A stretch of 64,000 nucleotides of DNA from Polytrichum commune. Its lineage: Eukaryota > Streptophyta > Polytrichopsida > Polytrichales > Polytrichaceae. How positions within the stretch are numbered: the stretch's first letter is position 1; each line of letters begins with the position of its first letter. Location of the stretch: assembly GCA_950295325.1 (NCBI GenBank), contig OX485804.1, positions 7,564,001-7,628,000 on the forward strand. The letters run 5' to 3'. Of the stretch, positions 12,648 to 25,900 are shown one piece after another. Made by a program: the position numbers and the translations under genes. A model generated the notes under the pieces. It was not told the DNA's origin. It was given only the letters and a program-made list of their open reading frames with translations, and made no database searches.

Positions 12648-13937
12648 GGACTTAAATTTTCAAATAAACTATATCGCGCGCACAGATTCCTCCCACTGCA
12701 CACTCCACTCGCGCAACTCCAATTCACAACCGCACCCGACAGGAATCACTCCAAATTGTCGCCATTACCTCGCCATTCTCTCCCCACTCCATCTCGAAAT
12801 CCAAACGCACAGGTAGCCCGCATCACGAAATCTCCCTACGACGTCTTGAACCCTAAAGAAATCACGAAACGAAACCCTTCTCTCCTCCTATCACCGAAGT
12901 TCACCGAGCTTTCTGTTCCACGGGTGGGTTGAAGAACAAAAGAAAGAAGTACGCACACGAAAAGAGGAAAATTGGCGTCAGTCCCGTAGGGGGCAACCAC
13001 CACGTCGTACTTCCTACTCACCAGTTTAACTTCTCCAGCAACCACCTCGACTGCCTCCATCTCCACCTCCACCACGCCCCTCCATCTCGTCGACGCTCCG
13101 CCCTTCACGTGTCGACACCACCAAACCCTAGATCCCTAGCCCCACCTGCCCCCCACATCTACGCCCTCCGTACATTCCAGCCCCCGGGAGGCCACAGTCC
13201 CTGCCACTGGCATCTACGCAGTCCATAGATTTCAGGCGCTTCGTCTCGGTTTGCTGGGCGTCAATGGCCAGCGTGGCCATACATATAAGCATAGCCTCAT
13301 AGTGCTGCTGGAATCTACGTGGGCGGGAGATTTCTGGGGGCTTTATCTCCCTCGGATATAGGCACGCTATAGATAGATACTTATTTAGTTGTTACTAGGT
13401 CCAACTTTCTCACTTAAAACCTTGCCTAGGGCCATGAAGATACTTATGTAGTGTGGGCTCCGCTAGCTCATGAGCGAAGCCCATTTATTTATTGTGGGCA
13501 ATAATTGCGTGCCCCGAGCCTTGTTGTCGACATGAATTCCGCATGAGTCGAGTGCCCGGCACCTTAAATGATCATTACTATCATTTCATAAGTTAGTGCA
13601 CTTCACACTAAAACGACCTCCATAATAACACTCCCACACAAAACACATCATTTCGTAGGCTCTCTTGTTCCTAAAGCCGGCCCTACTAGGTGAAACACAA
13701 GGTTCACACCAACAAATACCACAAGCGACCACACAAGTAGTGTGATCAAATCCCTCACATTACTTGGGCCATGGCGATCAATTGTGGTGTCTTAAAGCAT
13801 CGTATCATAAGGTATATGTGGGTGTCGTTCGGTTTGTTTTTCGTGTCTCTAATTTCTACTCATTGGATATAAACACCAAAACTTTCCTTGCATGACCAAA
13901 TCTACAACGAAGCGTGAGCTAAAATTGGATTGAAATT
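12648..13937. other. 5' region of the trihelix gene and flank
   Basis: The first 500 bp upstream of the trihelix start are GC-rich and contain telobox-like motifs (AACCCTAAA near 12849 and AAACCCTAG near 13122), which are common in plant promoters. Beyond about 13230 the sequence becomes ordinary AT-rich intergenic DNA. No second gene is supported. Confidence 0.45.
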
Positions 13938-14178
13938 TGGGTCCCCTCTCGTTTAGTTGTGGCTATCAGAAGTGCATGTTTGTTGATTCCTTAACCTTAA
14001 TAGTTACATAGTTGTTCACTATTTAGTGTGGGGGTAACTAGTAAAATTTGAGGATGTAATCCAATCTCGTTTAAACATGTGTCTTTGTTGTATTTATTCT
14101 TTGATCCTCACATAATCACACATCAATCGAATACAAGTGTTTGATTAAGAAGAGTAGTTGAATAACACCCGCATACCG
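13938..14178. repeat. Dispersed repeat, second copy at 53487-53743
   Basis: The two segments share long blocks in the same orientation, for example CAGAAGTGCATGTTTGTTGA, followed by matching text through the CACATCAATCGAAT / CATATCAATCAAAT region. They are diverged by substitutions and small indels, and no coding capacity is seen. A weaker relative may exist around 17755-17945. Confidence 0.65.
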
Positions 14179-14459
14179 TAGTTTTTATCTCAGATAATTT
14201 GCATGCCCCAGATTCCATACCTAATGCCAACACTAGGGTTGTGGGTGGAGTAGTATCATAGTGTTGAAGGGTCCACAAACAAACCAATAGTTCCGTGTAG
14301 AAACCCAAATCTAGGCTCCATAGACCTCTTTGTCCACCTTTTAGTAATAAGGTAAGTATTGCATCATTTTGTTTCTATCGGCATAAGAGATTTATCCACG
14401 TTAATATACCATAAGTTACACTAAAAAAAACACAAGGTAGGGAACCAACTAAATCCTAA

Positions 14460-14858
14460 GGGCCCATTCACACGGGCCCCAAGTCCTAAGTCCCAAGCCA
14501 CTCAAGGTCAATCCATGCAATCTCAACCGTTGAGAGCATGGAAGTTGGGACCTACCACTTCACACAAGGACGTCTCAAGTTTTAAGTTTCAAGTGTGACG
14601 TGGATGACTACATGGCAACACTTCTTGTAAGTGAGGCATGAGGCTTGTGTTGGGAGTTGGGTCAAGCAAAAAGCTATACCGTATTATCAACACAAGTCCC
14701 ACGAGTTTTTTTACATAAAATAATCAAAGATATGACTTTGATGATTATAAATCTTGTTTTAGTGGTCTCTTGAGGCTCAAAAGTTGGGACTTTGCCTTCA
14801 TGCTGAGACTTGCTAGCATGAATGGACTTGGGACTTGGCACCTCATGTGAACCAGCCC
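14460..14858. mobile_element. Tourist/PIF-Harbinger-like MITE, TAA target duplication
   Basis: The 399-bp element starts GGGCCCATTCACACGGG and ends GTGAACCAGCCC, which are imperfect terminal inverted repeats, and it is flanked by TAA on both sides (14457-14459 and 14859-14861). A related element with TTA flanks lies at 44917-45270. The internal sequence contains repeated CCCAAGTCC / GGGACTTGG motifs near both ends. Trinucleotide TWA duplications and GG-starting ends are typical of PIF/Harbinger MITEs. There is no coding capacity. Confidence 0.8.
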
Positions 14859-14861
14859 TAA

Positions 14862-17800
14862 GCCTCCCAAGAAGTGAATGCAAAATTCATTTCAAAGTCA
14901 TTAGACTCTCAATTGAGTTCTAAACCCCCTAAACCATTAGACTCTCAATTGAGTTCACCTATCCTAATTAAAAGTGAGGTCCTTAAAGGCCAAGGTAGAT
15001 GTTTTTTGTCTGAGACAAAGACGACTACTCAATAATATCAATGTGCATGTTTATGTTGTAATCTTATGAATTTGGACACATGAATGAAGAAAACTCGTGT
15101 GAAGCATTGTAACTCTATAAAGCTTCCATCCTTACACTTGGGTCTACCATAAGCGTTGCCAATTTTCCTCAATAGGTTCTTTAATTGGACTGAGTTGTTG
15201 TAGATAGTATTGTAAAGATTTTGCTTCAACTTTCAAATTTACAATTTCATCAACATCAAAGTTGTACAACCATTATTTTGGTCTAGTTCTTGAACATTTA
15301 TTTCTTGAAAAATTGAATCCGTATTGCATTGAGAGACAAGTTTAGAACCGATACATTGGATTCCTAAGGAATAGCCATTGCTAAAAGGTGATAGACATAA
15401 TTATTTGATAAGTTTAGCTAAGTTAGTTTTTGAAGGGTTTGCACAACACTCTAATTTGGAGAGGTCCACTATGTGTTATATGTTGAAATGTTTGTTGGTT
15501 GTTAACTTTGAAATTGGGTGTCAAAGAAGGCAATCTTTTTGGGAGCCCATCACAAAGAAGCACGAGGTTAAATGCAAGCATGTCACAATGAAGGCAAACA
15601 AAAACATAGCCATTTGTTATTAAGGCCTTGTGGGAGTTACAGCTTTGCTTCGTAACATTACTCAGCTTAGCTATGGCGTTATGTGGACCATGGCTAAGAT
15701 TCTCAAATATGTGGCAAGTTCAATATCAAATATCCCATAATCTTAGGCATGGCTCACATAACATCGTGGGTAAGCTTAGTAATGTGAAGGTCATTTGCGG
15801 GAAGTTTTTTGTGCCCTTCAATTTGAAATGCATGTGAGAACCTCAACCTTCAACACTAGTTTCGCCAACAAATTCATTACAATATAAAATTCAATTGGTG
15901 TGGGTCGCACTATTGCATCATTGACCAACGACAATGAACATTAGACTAATTAACATGGTTTGCATTATATTTTTCTCACCAATGCTTGTTATCACATGGC
16001 ACACAATTCATCAAGAACATATATTAATATGGGTCAATTTCATCAAAAAAAGTGGCATAGACAATATGACATGTAACACTAAGGAAAGACACTTCAATAG
16101 TTTGTGACAACACAACACACCAATTTTACATAGTTTGAGTACAAATTGTTCATGTCGCATGAAAATATTTTGGTCCAAATGATAATTTTTCATAAAGATG
16201 GATGGGGGATGCAAATGAAATCATTTGCGCCCAATTTCTATTATTCCCAGTGGATGGCAAATGTAATATAATTGTGGCCAAATAAAGAAATAAACAATCA
16301 AATCGTAATGAGTTGTCATATTTCTTACGAACATGTTGAAACCGAGATGCAACCAAATGAAGAGTTGATAAATGTTATCCATTGGTTGAAGCAATGAAAC
16401 TACAAAAAACTCTGACAATAAAAGATAGAGGTTTCCGAGTCCAAAATTCACTTATAGAACATGAAAGTTGAACATACACTTTTATATTAGACATTCGTGT
16501 TATTCATACATGTCTTGAATCTTATTTTATTTATTTCTAACATTGACGATTTACAAGAAATGCACGTCAAATCATAATTGAGTACAAATAGGCAAAAATA
16601 TTTTTGCATCATTATGCACAAAATGTTGATTATTTAATCATAATTTTCTCAAATTAGTATATTTTCACTCACACTAAACGTTTTATTCTTCAATCGTCTT
16701 TTAATAGCCATACAATCAACTCTAATTTTTTTGACAAGAAGCAATTGTGAGCGCATCCTAACCATAAAACTCCGGCGACAAAAAAACCTCTCAAAACATA
16801 CAATTTTTTTAGCACAAGTTACGCAACCATAGGAATATGCAGGTTATTATGCAACTCTCATGTTTTGATACATCATAAACCTACATGTGCTGAGGATACC
16901 CAAAAAAACCAATCCAAAGCTATATGATCTTGAAAATTTTAACTAAAAAATGCTTATTCAAGGACAAACAAATGCAATTGTTAGATAGACATCAACAAGC
17001 CTGCCTCACACAAACATGCTTTCTAAACCTGTAACTTTGGTTTTATAGGATATGAACAATGTGTGTTCCTATGTGTAGAATGCTTGGACCTTTCAAGAGT
17101 TAGTGTGTGTCATAGTAGATATATGGTACATTAAGTTCAATGCCATAGTAAATCATATATTTATGTACAGTCCAAATATGTTAATCAATTGCTTTCTTAA
17201 TTGGACACCCATATTTGATTGGTGTGTGGTTAACAAAGACATCAAAGAATAAACACCACAAGACATATGTTTTAAGAAGGTGAGATTATGACTTAATTTT
17301 TCTTAACTACTCCACACTCAACAATGAACATATTTGGAGGACCTATGTATTTAGTCGAGGAATAAAAAAACGTGCACTTCCAACAATCATAACTAAGTGA
17401 GGGAAGGTCCAAATCTCAATATAGTTTTTTGCGGATGTTTCATCATAGATTTTCTAATGCAACACAATTTGAAGACATAAATATCATGAATGGAAGATGG
17501 AGAACATAAAACCAAACCAAATTGCACTTGCATGGTACCTTGGGCACTAACTTACAAGTAAGCTATCCAAGTTCGTCTCAAAACCTTGAGTTCCAAAACT
17601 TGGAAAGCTTATGAGAGCTAAGGTAGATGGGTCTTACAATGGTTACTAGTTCTGATTAGCCCATTTCTCAAGGGACATGAAACACGCAATTACTACAAGA
17701 TGGTTAGCAAACCCATATCAATGTTGTGGTCACTTGCCTCCTAGTTTTGGGGGCTCATATGAATATCTTATTCATTGTTAGAGTGAGAATTTCCATGTTC

Positions 17801-19067
17801 ATTAAGTGGTCGTATAGGCCCCTCCAATTATGTTGATGATTGAACATCCAATATTTGTCAGCATGCAATCCAATCTTTGTAAAACATATGTCTTTTTGGC
17901 ATCTATTCTTTGGAGCCACACCAAAGTGCATACCACTCACATATAGGTGTCCTAATAAGAAAGTAATCGCATAAAGGTGGGTCTACCTTAGATTCGAGGT
18001 GAGATGAAGTGAAGTAGGCTTTACGAGACTTTAGTAGGTGAGGATTCTTGTCTTAGGTACACTTATTATTTAGTTGGACCACTAAACTTAGTATGGGTTT
18101 ACACTTTGTTTGGAATCCTAAGAATCGTTTTAATAGATGGTTTGCAATTACTGGGAGACACACTTATTATTCTTAAACAAAATCTTATTTGAATGGGTCA
18201 CTATTATCCGAATGGATGGCAAACAAATAGTTTTGTTGTTGTGGGGGGGGGGGGGGGATTTAGCAAGGAAGCAATGAGTATGGGTCACACTAACCTTTTA
18301 GTTGAGGTGGAATTAATGTGGGTCCCAAGACCATATGTCTTCCCCTAAGTCTTCCTGAAGACGTATGAGCAACACATTGAATATTATTTACATGACAAAA
18401 GTAATATAATATAAACTATTCACCAACACTAATTTTCTAGATTAAGAATTGATGTGGCCCATGCTAATGTATTACTAGAATTTAGTGTGGGTTGAAAACT
18501 AATGGGGCCCACATTACCTAATAGAACTATTTAGCGTAGTTGGTGTGTAAACAAACAAAAGTGAGGTTCAAGGTGAAAGGTCCGCCCGAACTACAACCAC
18601 TTGAACCACCTTAGTAGTTGTGTGTTAGTATACGACATCAAGGCTCCTTACAATTCCCATGAAAAAGGTCCCTTTAAGTACACCTTTTCACACCTAATGT
18701 TGTGACCCATTACAATTTTGACATACCACAATAATTTGGGTGAATGTACGTTTTTGACTTGTGTCATTTTTGAGCCCACGACATCATATGTCCATAACTA
18801 AAAGAATTGGTTTCAAAATTTCTTACATATCAAGAAAACACTTTGAGCTCTAAAATACAATATCCATAATATACATGATATAGATATTGTGTTTGAAATA
18901 TGTCATTATACTTGAATACAAATAGTTTATTAATTTATAAGTCAACATGATTCTCAACACACACGTAAAATACAATGGACCATGGTATCTGTTGCCCATA
19001 ATGATATGCGTGAATGGTGTAGGTATACTAATCTAACAATAACTTTGTTTTTGATCAATCTCGAGCT
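14862..19067. other. Intergenic AT-rich DNA, no gene recognised
   Basis: Only short, AT-rich open frames without domain signatures are present. A 15-base G run lies at 18243-18257. I see no structural RNA or transposon ends that I can defend. Confidence 0.55.
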
Positions 19068-19475
19068 ATGCAACATGGGTTTGGAAATAATATTGTAAAT
19101 TATTTGTGTTGTGAATGTATGCATGGAGGGGGCACGCAGGGGGGGGGGGGGTTGGATTACATTGACTATCCCAAAAATTCAAGGGATTCAACTTTACTCC
19201 AATTATGCTTTATAAATTCAATTGAAAACGAGGCACACTTTATGTTGGACTGTCCCCTTCTAATAGACTTTATAAGAGATAGGTTTCCTTCCCTACTTCA
19301 TAATGCAGTATTAGGTAGCCTCACATATTTCTTCCAATGAGACCACCAAGTCCATATTAACCTTTATTTTACTGAGGCCGTTGCACTCTGATACTCCAGG
19401 GAACTAGCATGTTCGACTCCATCTTGATGTACTTTTCTAGTTCCATAAGCCCGTTCGCTTTTCCCAGACTTTAAA
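19068..19475 (+). mobile_element. Non-LTR-type reverse transcriptase C-terminal remnant
   Basis: The frame at 19150-19340 encodes IENEAHFMLDCPLL followed by FPSLLHNAVLGSL, which resembles the Cys-containing segment after the reverse transcriptase in plant LINE-like polyproteins. After a stop, the same reading continues with DHQVHINLYFTEA. A second copy on the minus strand at about 35520-35899 shares this order and the downstream text CCATCTTGATGTACTT. A 13-base G run (19139-19151) interrupts the upstream part. It is a decayed fragment, with no catalytic RT motifs in the window. Confidence 0.5.
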
Positions 19476-22430
19476 AGCAAAATTTATTTCATTGACTTCG
19501 ATACCGTGAGGACACAAAAAGTTTGCATTATCGAACATGGACTTGAACCTCCAACCACGTAACTTATACTATTAGTAGTCAAGAGTGAGAAATATGAATT
19601 AATTTCCATGCATCTTGGAATAATTTATATTTAGCTTTGGAATCATTGTGCCCATGTTTTACTTGCCCTTGCATGGCTTCATGACCGATTCAACTAAGTT
19701 GAATGTTGTCGTGTATTTACAAGTGGTAGCTTTAGTTGTTGCCCAACAATCCCCCTTTGACTCGCCCGTACTTTTGCTACTAAACTTAGAATAACCAATT
19801 GAGTCCATCAAGGCTTGTATGATTCCACCATAGTAAGCTCAAGGTCAAAATATTGTCCAACTAACTCCCGGTTTGGTTTAGAAAATCGTTTTTGAATTAA
19901 GAGCATGACCACACGTTGTACATCAAACATAAACGTAACATAACAGTGTTAAGCAACTAGATGATGGCCATCTTTCCAAAGAAAGAGGATGTAATTAAAC
20001 AACTCTAAATCTATTGTTGTTTGTCAAAAACTCTATAGTACAAAATCTAAGTGCTCTCTATAAACGGGGAATCTAATAATTAAAGAATATTGTAGTGCCT
20101 TTATCACTTCAGTCCCACAAAAACGCAACCAAGGAGCTATGCAAGGGGTGCTAAATCCGGTAACATTACTTTAGAGAGGAGAAGCCTCGTTACATGTCCC
20201 ACACGTTGACTCTATTACAAGCTTCATAAATTGTGGGTCCCATGACTATAATTGATACCTTAAATAGAAATAGTTGAGGTTGAGGTTGAGATTATACTTG
20301 GTCGAAGATTTCAAGGTATTGATAGTTGATCCACTTGTAAAGGGGTTGAATCTTGGGCCCAAGTTTTTCCAGTCGGGAAGGGCTTTATGGGGCATGCCAA
20401 TGGCACAATGGTGGTTGTAGTTAGCCAATGGAGCAATTGGCAACCTAAAATGGAACCACTTTGTTGCAATCAACTCCATTGGCAACGGGTCGTTGTACTC
20501 TAATGGGTCATAACAGGGGCTCTGATCTAAGCCTCAAGTATTAGGTTACATTGTTGAAAATGTGTAGGGGTTGTTTTCACTGTAGTAACTTCAAACCCTT
20601 ATGTTAACCCTTGATAGATGTAGGGGCTCAATGTGTGACATATATATACAACTTCTATGAGCCTCACCAAGTCTTAAACCTTTTTTTCTTTCTTAAATTT
20701 GGGGGCTTGAAAATATATTCAGTGTATTATCTTGTGTCGAAGATAAAATAAAACAACTTGTATATATGGTATGGATGATCATAGTACCATGCATGCTTTG
20801 TATCAGAGGGCACCTATATCGTGTATTCAAACCTAAAATAACACAAAAGTAATTAGTCAAAAATTGCATATATGTGCTCAAAGAATAAGTTGATTTTAAG
20901 TAGGATCAGTTTTGATGAATTTGGTGAAAATTGTGAAGTTTGAATGATATTGTGGGTGCTTCATGTATTGGGTTTGGTAAAACAAACAATCTTCCACTAT
21001 GTGAAGCCCACTTTAATCTCACATGGAAATTGTAGTTCAAAAAACTAAAAACTAAAAAAAACTAAAAAAAACAACCAATTTCTCATCTTATTTCTAGATT
21101 ATGAAGAATAACTGTAACATAAAGCATGCAATTCCACATGTTATCCTTCTCTAGAATCAAGGTGGGGTTGTCATGACATAATTAATATCATAACAAGTGT
21201 AACAACAAAATTAAAGTTAAACCATCTCGTGCTCATTAAATGATTATATACCCCCCCCCCTCAATTTACAATAACAACAATGGTTGATGGTCGTAATTTT
21301 TGTTTTTTGGTTGTATTTTGGTGGGATGAGGATGGAGGAGGATGGATTACGTACATTGATGATGACCACAAACACAACTACTCTTACTTACCCAACTAAA
21401 ACATGTGGTTGAAGGTGGTCGAGGGTTGTAGTTTACTTTCTTGGGTTCAAATCTTGTGGCGACCACTATCCCATTATTTTATGGCAACTACTATCCCTCC
21501 TATTATATGGCATTGTGAGAAGACATCAAGGCCAGAGCATGAGAGATAAGATTGTACAAAGAAATTTCTCTTAGACCCAAAAAATCTGAACTCTGTAAAT
21601 TATTTATCTCTCGCTCCACGGGTTGCACCCTTAATAATACACATTTTGACCGCTTGAATCACTATGAACAATAGTCGTGTGAAAAGTAATAGATAGCTCT
21701 CGTGGTTGAAGGTGGGCGCAAGCCACATCTAACAACCTTTTGATGAAGTCGAAGCACATAAGGAAAAACACCACACACTCACCACACATAGATGTCTTTT
21801 GGTATCACTATGGGTAGAATTCCTACATTGTATATGTCTCGTGACACCCGATGTTTTTGGTAGGTTCGCCCATTCCCAAATTGATGGTGAGTTCTTGGGA
21901 TGAAGGACCTTCGTTGATAAAGATGTCGGTCCTTCACAAAGGGTGGTTGACACCTTGACCGTAGTGAGGGAGCACTTGAACGTTTTAGATCGGGATTGGT
22001 TGGCAACTATATTATATGACGTGGTTCAAGTTGGGGCGAGGCTCGTGACATTGTATGTGGATGGGAAGTCCGCTTGAAATCCTATGTGGCTAGAGTCGAC
22101 GATGTTGTTACGTTTTTATTTATGAGAATAATTCATTGACCATCTCTTGAGGAAGGTTGATGGATAGTGAGAGACCATGACATTGTGTTGTTTGGCTACG
22201 TGATAATGAAACCCACTTATAGAAGTTTAGATTCTAGAATTGCATAAAATTTGCCCCCCTTCTCTCGAAGATGAACACATGAAATGGGTGTTGAGCTACA
22301 AAACACTTGGGAGAAAGAGCACTCCACTTTTCCTCATGGGTTCAAGTCACGGGTAGACTTTGGCTAGCTCATTTGCTTGTCAATGGGTGGAAGACAATAT
22401 AACTAACACCATCCAATATACTTCCTATAA
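19476..22430. other. Intergenic DNA, no gene recognised
   Basis: No coding frame with recognisable domains is present. A 10-base C run lies at 21251-21260. Short A-rich tandem motifs (CTAAAAAAAA) are present near 21040-21072. Confidence 0.55.
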
Positions 22431-22994
22431 GGGGTTGTTTGCATCATGGATTATGAAGTCGTCCCAAGGCCTCATAAAATATGTGATTGACCATTGAACT
22501 CGTCCCGGGATCACTTCAGTTTACACCAAAAAAACAAATGTCAAAGTGACCATGGAGTTCGAGGTCCCTAAAAGACATATTTTAAGGCCTCGTTATTCAT
22601 TGACATGGTCCAACGGGTTTTGTGGTGGGAGAGGCAAAAGAGGTGCTCTACTAGGAGAAGGCATGGGCCCATGTCAGAGGAATGATGTTATAATAGTTTT
22701 TTTAATGACATGTTATTATGGGGGGAAGAGAAAACAAAGAAAAGAGAATGGTCAAACTTGATTTTTTTTTCTTTTCAAAATTGCCCTTTTTGAGCATATA
22801 TAAAAAAGATCACGACATTCACTTATGATGCATGGTCATTCCTCTTGGTCCACATCCAGTTTTAGGGTTTAGGGTTTAGTTTGTAAATTTATTCTTTAAG
22901 AAATCGGACCATGGATGTTGGACCATCAAGTCGGACCATGAAGAAATGCCATCTTCCATGGTTTGATTTCATGGTCCATGGTGTAAACCGGCCC
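22431..22994. mobile_element. Harbinger-like MITE of a second family
   Basis: The left end GGGGTTGTTTGCATCATGGA and the reverse complement of the right end (GGGCCGGTTTACACCATGGA) match over about 20 bases. The element is flanked by TAA on the left and TTA on the right, consistent with a mutated TWA duplication. Internal sequence repeats ACCATGGA and GGACCATGAA motifs and contains TTTAGGGTTTAGGG near the right end. An end of the same family appears at 63983. No transposase is encoded. Confidence 0.65.
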
Positions 22995-22997
22995 TTA

Positions 22998-25900
22998 GAG
23001 GAAGGTTGAACAAAGAGCCTCTTCGCTTGCATGCCATTGTCCCTTGTTATAGAGGCAAGCTTTTACATGTCAACACGATGTTAATAAATGAAACGAAAAG
23101 AATATCCACGATCACGCAATGTCGTGCTTTCGATGTGGTGGTGGGGACTTGAAGATGTCTCTTGGAACCCTAAAAGTCCGCAAATCCACTAATAAGAGCT
23201 CAAGTTTGCGTTAAAGTGATGGTTCATGTTCACATCCCAAACTACCCCAAAAACATCGATGTATGCATGAAAATGCTAAGCCGCTACTATGAACGGAAGG
23301 AGTATAGGGCACGAGTGCCCGGACTTGGACATTCTTGTTCGATAGCATGGGCGTTCAACCACCACACCATCTCGCGCGGATGCATGCATGATCAATGCAA
23401 GATCTCGATCATGGTGCATCCTTAAATCAAATCGATTAAATTACTTAAAAGAATGACTTCCATGTTGGACATGTCATAGCATTTGAATTCGTGAGGTGTT
23501 GCAAACGGTTTAATGAGTTGTTTAGGACAACGAGGCATTGAATACCATGGTTGGGATGGACAAGGATTCTTTTAATGAGAAAAGGAGACCGATGTCGGTG
23601 ACTCGTGTCATCACAAGATACCAATGGTCGTCACCATGTTAATCGGTACCCAATACACTATGCATGGACCCACACTAAATGGGAAAAAAGAAGTCATGGA
23701 GTGGTGCTTAGATTCCATCTTTCTCTTATCAAAACTTTCTTTCTCTACTAGGTGGTAGTAGTAGTGGAATAGTGGAATCATAGTACAATGTCCGGGTTAT
23801 AGCTAGTCATGCAACATCTGGCCAATCGTACAAGGCTTTTTTGCTTGGAGCAAATTTTGGGGTATTTTGAGTTTTTTTCAATATTATGTACCACAACTTT
23901 CTTACATGTTTCTTTAGTGCTATACATTACATATTTACTTTTATAGCATTCTTAAGCAGTTTTAAGTGCATTTTCTTTAGGCTACTCTAGCTTCAAGAAT
24001 CAATTTCCTTGAATACCTTCATGAATGTCTCAAGTGGCAAGCTCTTACATGGTCCACCCACACTTCCAAGTTAAGGCTTCGATCGGAATAGGTAACCACT
24101 CAAACTACATTGATTGTCCCATGTAGTGGGGGTGGGCTAATAGTGTGGGTGGGAAAGTAGTGAAGGTGATATTAAATTTGATAACGCTATGCAATTAGTG
24201 TCACCATAAGATCTAGGGTTTCTGGAGTCCAAAGTGTCAGTGTCGAAACTCTCGATGCATGTTCTCTTCACGGAGATGTTCCAGGAGTGAGTGGCGCTGG
24301 CTGAGCAAAAGAAGCACAAGAAGAAGAATAAGTATTTTTGAGCTCATCAAAACATATTTTGCATTCTACAAACACCTTAAAAAATGCATTAATTGTCTTG
24401 AAATGTATGGTATATGAGCATGTATTCATGAACTCAATAACATTCAATCAAAATTTTAGCCCTCGCTAATTTTGAGATTTGGCAAAATAGTCATTTTTTC
24501 AGGATTGAGTACCACACACACTAGGTGGGATGATCAATGTACTGATATTGTGCCATACCTCACCAATGAGAGAGAATTAACTAACATGTGAGGTAGTTGA
24601 CATGTATGAGAGCTTAATTATTAATCTCATTGCCACACCACCTAGTTAGAGTTTAGGTTCAAATAGAAGATATCAAACTAGAAGTGATCTAACTTTATGG
24701 ATCTTGTTGTTGTGAATAAATCTTAACTCATTCATACTCCTAATGCTAACTAGCTATTTATCAATGATTAGTTGAATTTATTTCCTAAATTTGTGCCTTT
24801 CATCTTCCCCATTTATTGTCCGTTTCGCTAGGAGGTGGATTGCACAAATTCTTGCATAATCCTAAATGAGCATACATTTATTTATTAACCTTAAAATTAC
24901 TATTATGATAAACTACCAATTTTATAATTTAGGAAAATATTAAAGATATTCAAAATTATAGTTTTAAAATGTATAATATCCAATAACATCTAATCCCCAA
25001 TCAATTACTATGAAACACGAATGTTGTGGGCCACAAAGATCATAATGTTCATAATTGGTTTCATGTTCACAAATTGGGCAAGTTGAGTCAACTATATATG
25101 TGTCAGTGAGGAGTAACCTATCTGTCTCGATCACCTTTGGTGATACCCTTGGGACCCAACCTGTTTATTGGCGAACATTTGTAGTTGTGGAGGCCCGAAA
25201 TATGGCAAATTGACATGTTGTATACCCGTTTCCTAACATGTGCTTGTCGTGGGGCAGGTGTAAAGATAGGTGTTGTGGGAAATTTTACCACAATTCCTTA
25301 CACCAATCAAGATGTCTTTTGCGGTGTAAAACCTCAAAAGGCATGGAGGGTAACCGTGCATGCAATTTTGTGCTCATGCTCTTGGAAGCATAAGTAGATG
25401 TCATAAGCTATCCAAGGATAGGCTATATGGATCCCACCATGCTAAATACTCCCCACTTGCAGCTACTAATTCCAAATATGACTTTGGTGGACGGGAACAT
25501 TTGTGGAGAATTATGTTGCACAAATTGCAAACAATACCTGCGATCACATATTGTAAGCCGAGGATGAGTTTGAGTATTGCTATGGGGGTAAATAATGGCT
25601 AAACCCAATACTTATTTGTAAGCAAGCCTATTGATAGTTGGGAGTCCTCCTCTTGAGTGCAAACATGAGTACCTCGTGCATAGAGTAAAGTTGGCATGAA
25701 TGAGTACCTCAACATGGAATCACCCATGACTCTTGGGGCTCAAGCTTTGGGCATTTCAGAGGCCCAATGTAGACTTTTCAATGCACAAAAAGATGTATTT
25801 CAACTATACAAAACCAACTCGTTAGTCAAATGTAGTTTCAAATCGGTTAAACATACTATTTGATCTCAAATACACAATGTACGTGTTTTCAATATAAATA

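Noticed and set aside
11290-12932. Long plus-strand open frames overlapping the trihelix gene (up to about 315 codons)
   Set aside because: They are antisense shadows of GC-rich coding DNA and show no domains, while the minus-strand frame has two clear trihelix domains.
19535-19560. Possible minus-strand tRNA B box (GGTTCAAGTCC)
   Set aside because: No cloverleaf can be built around it.
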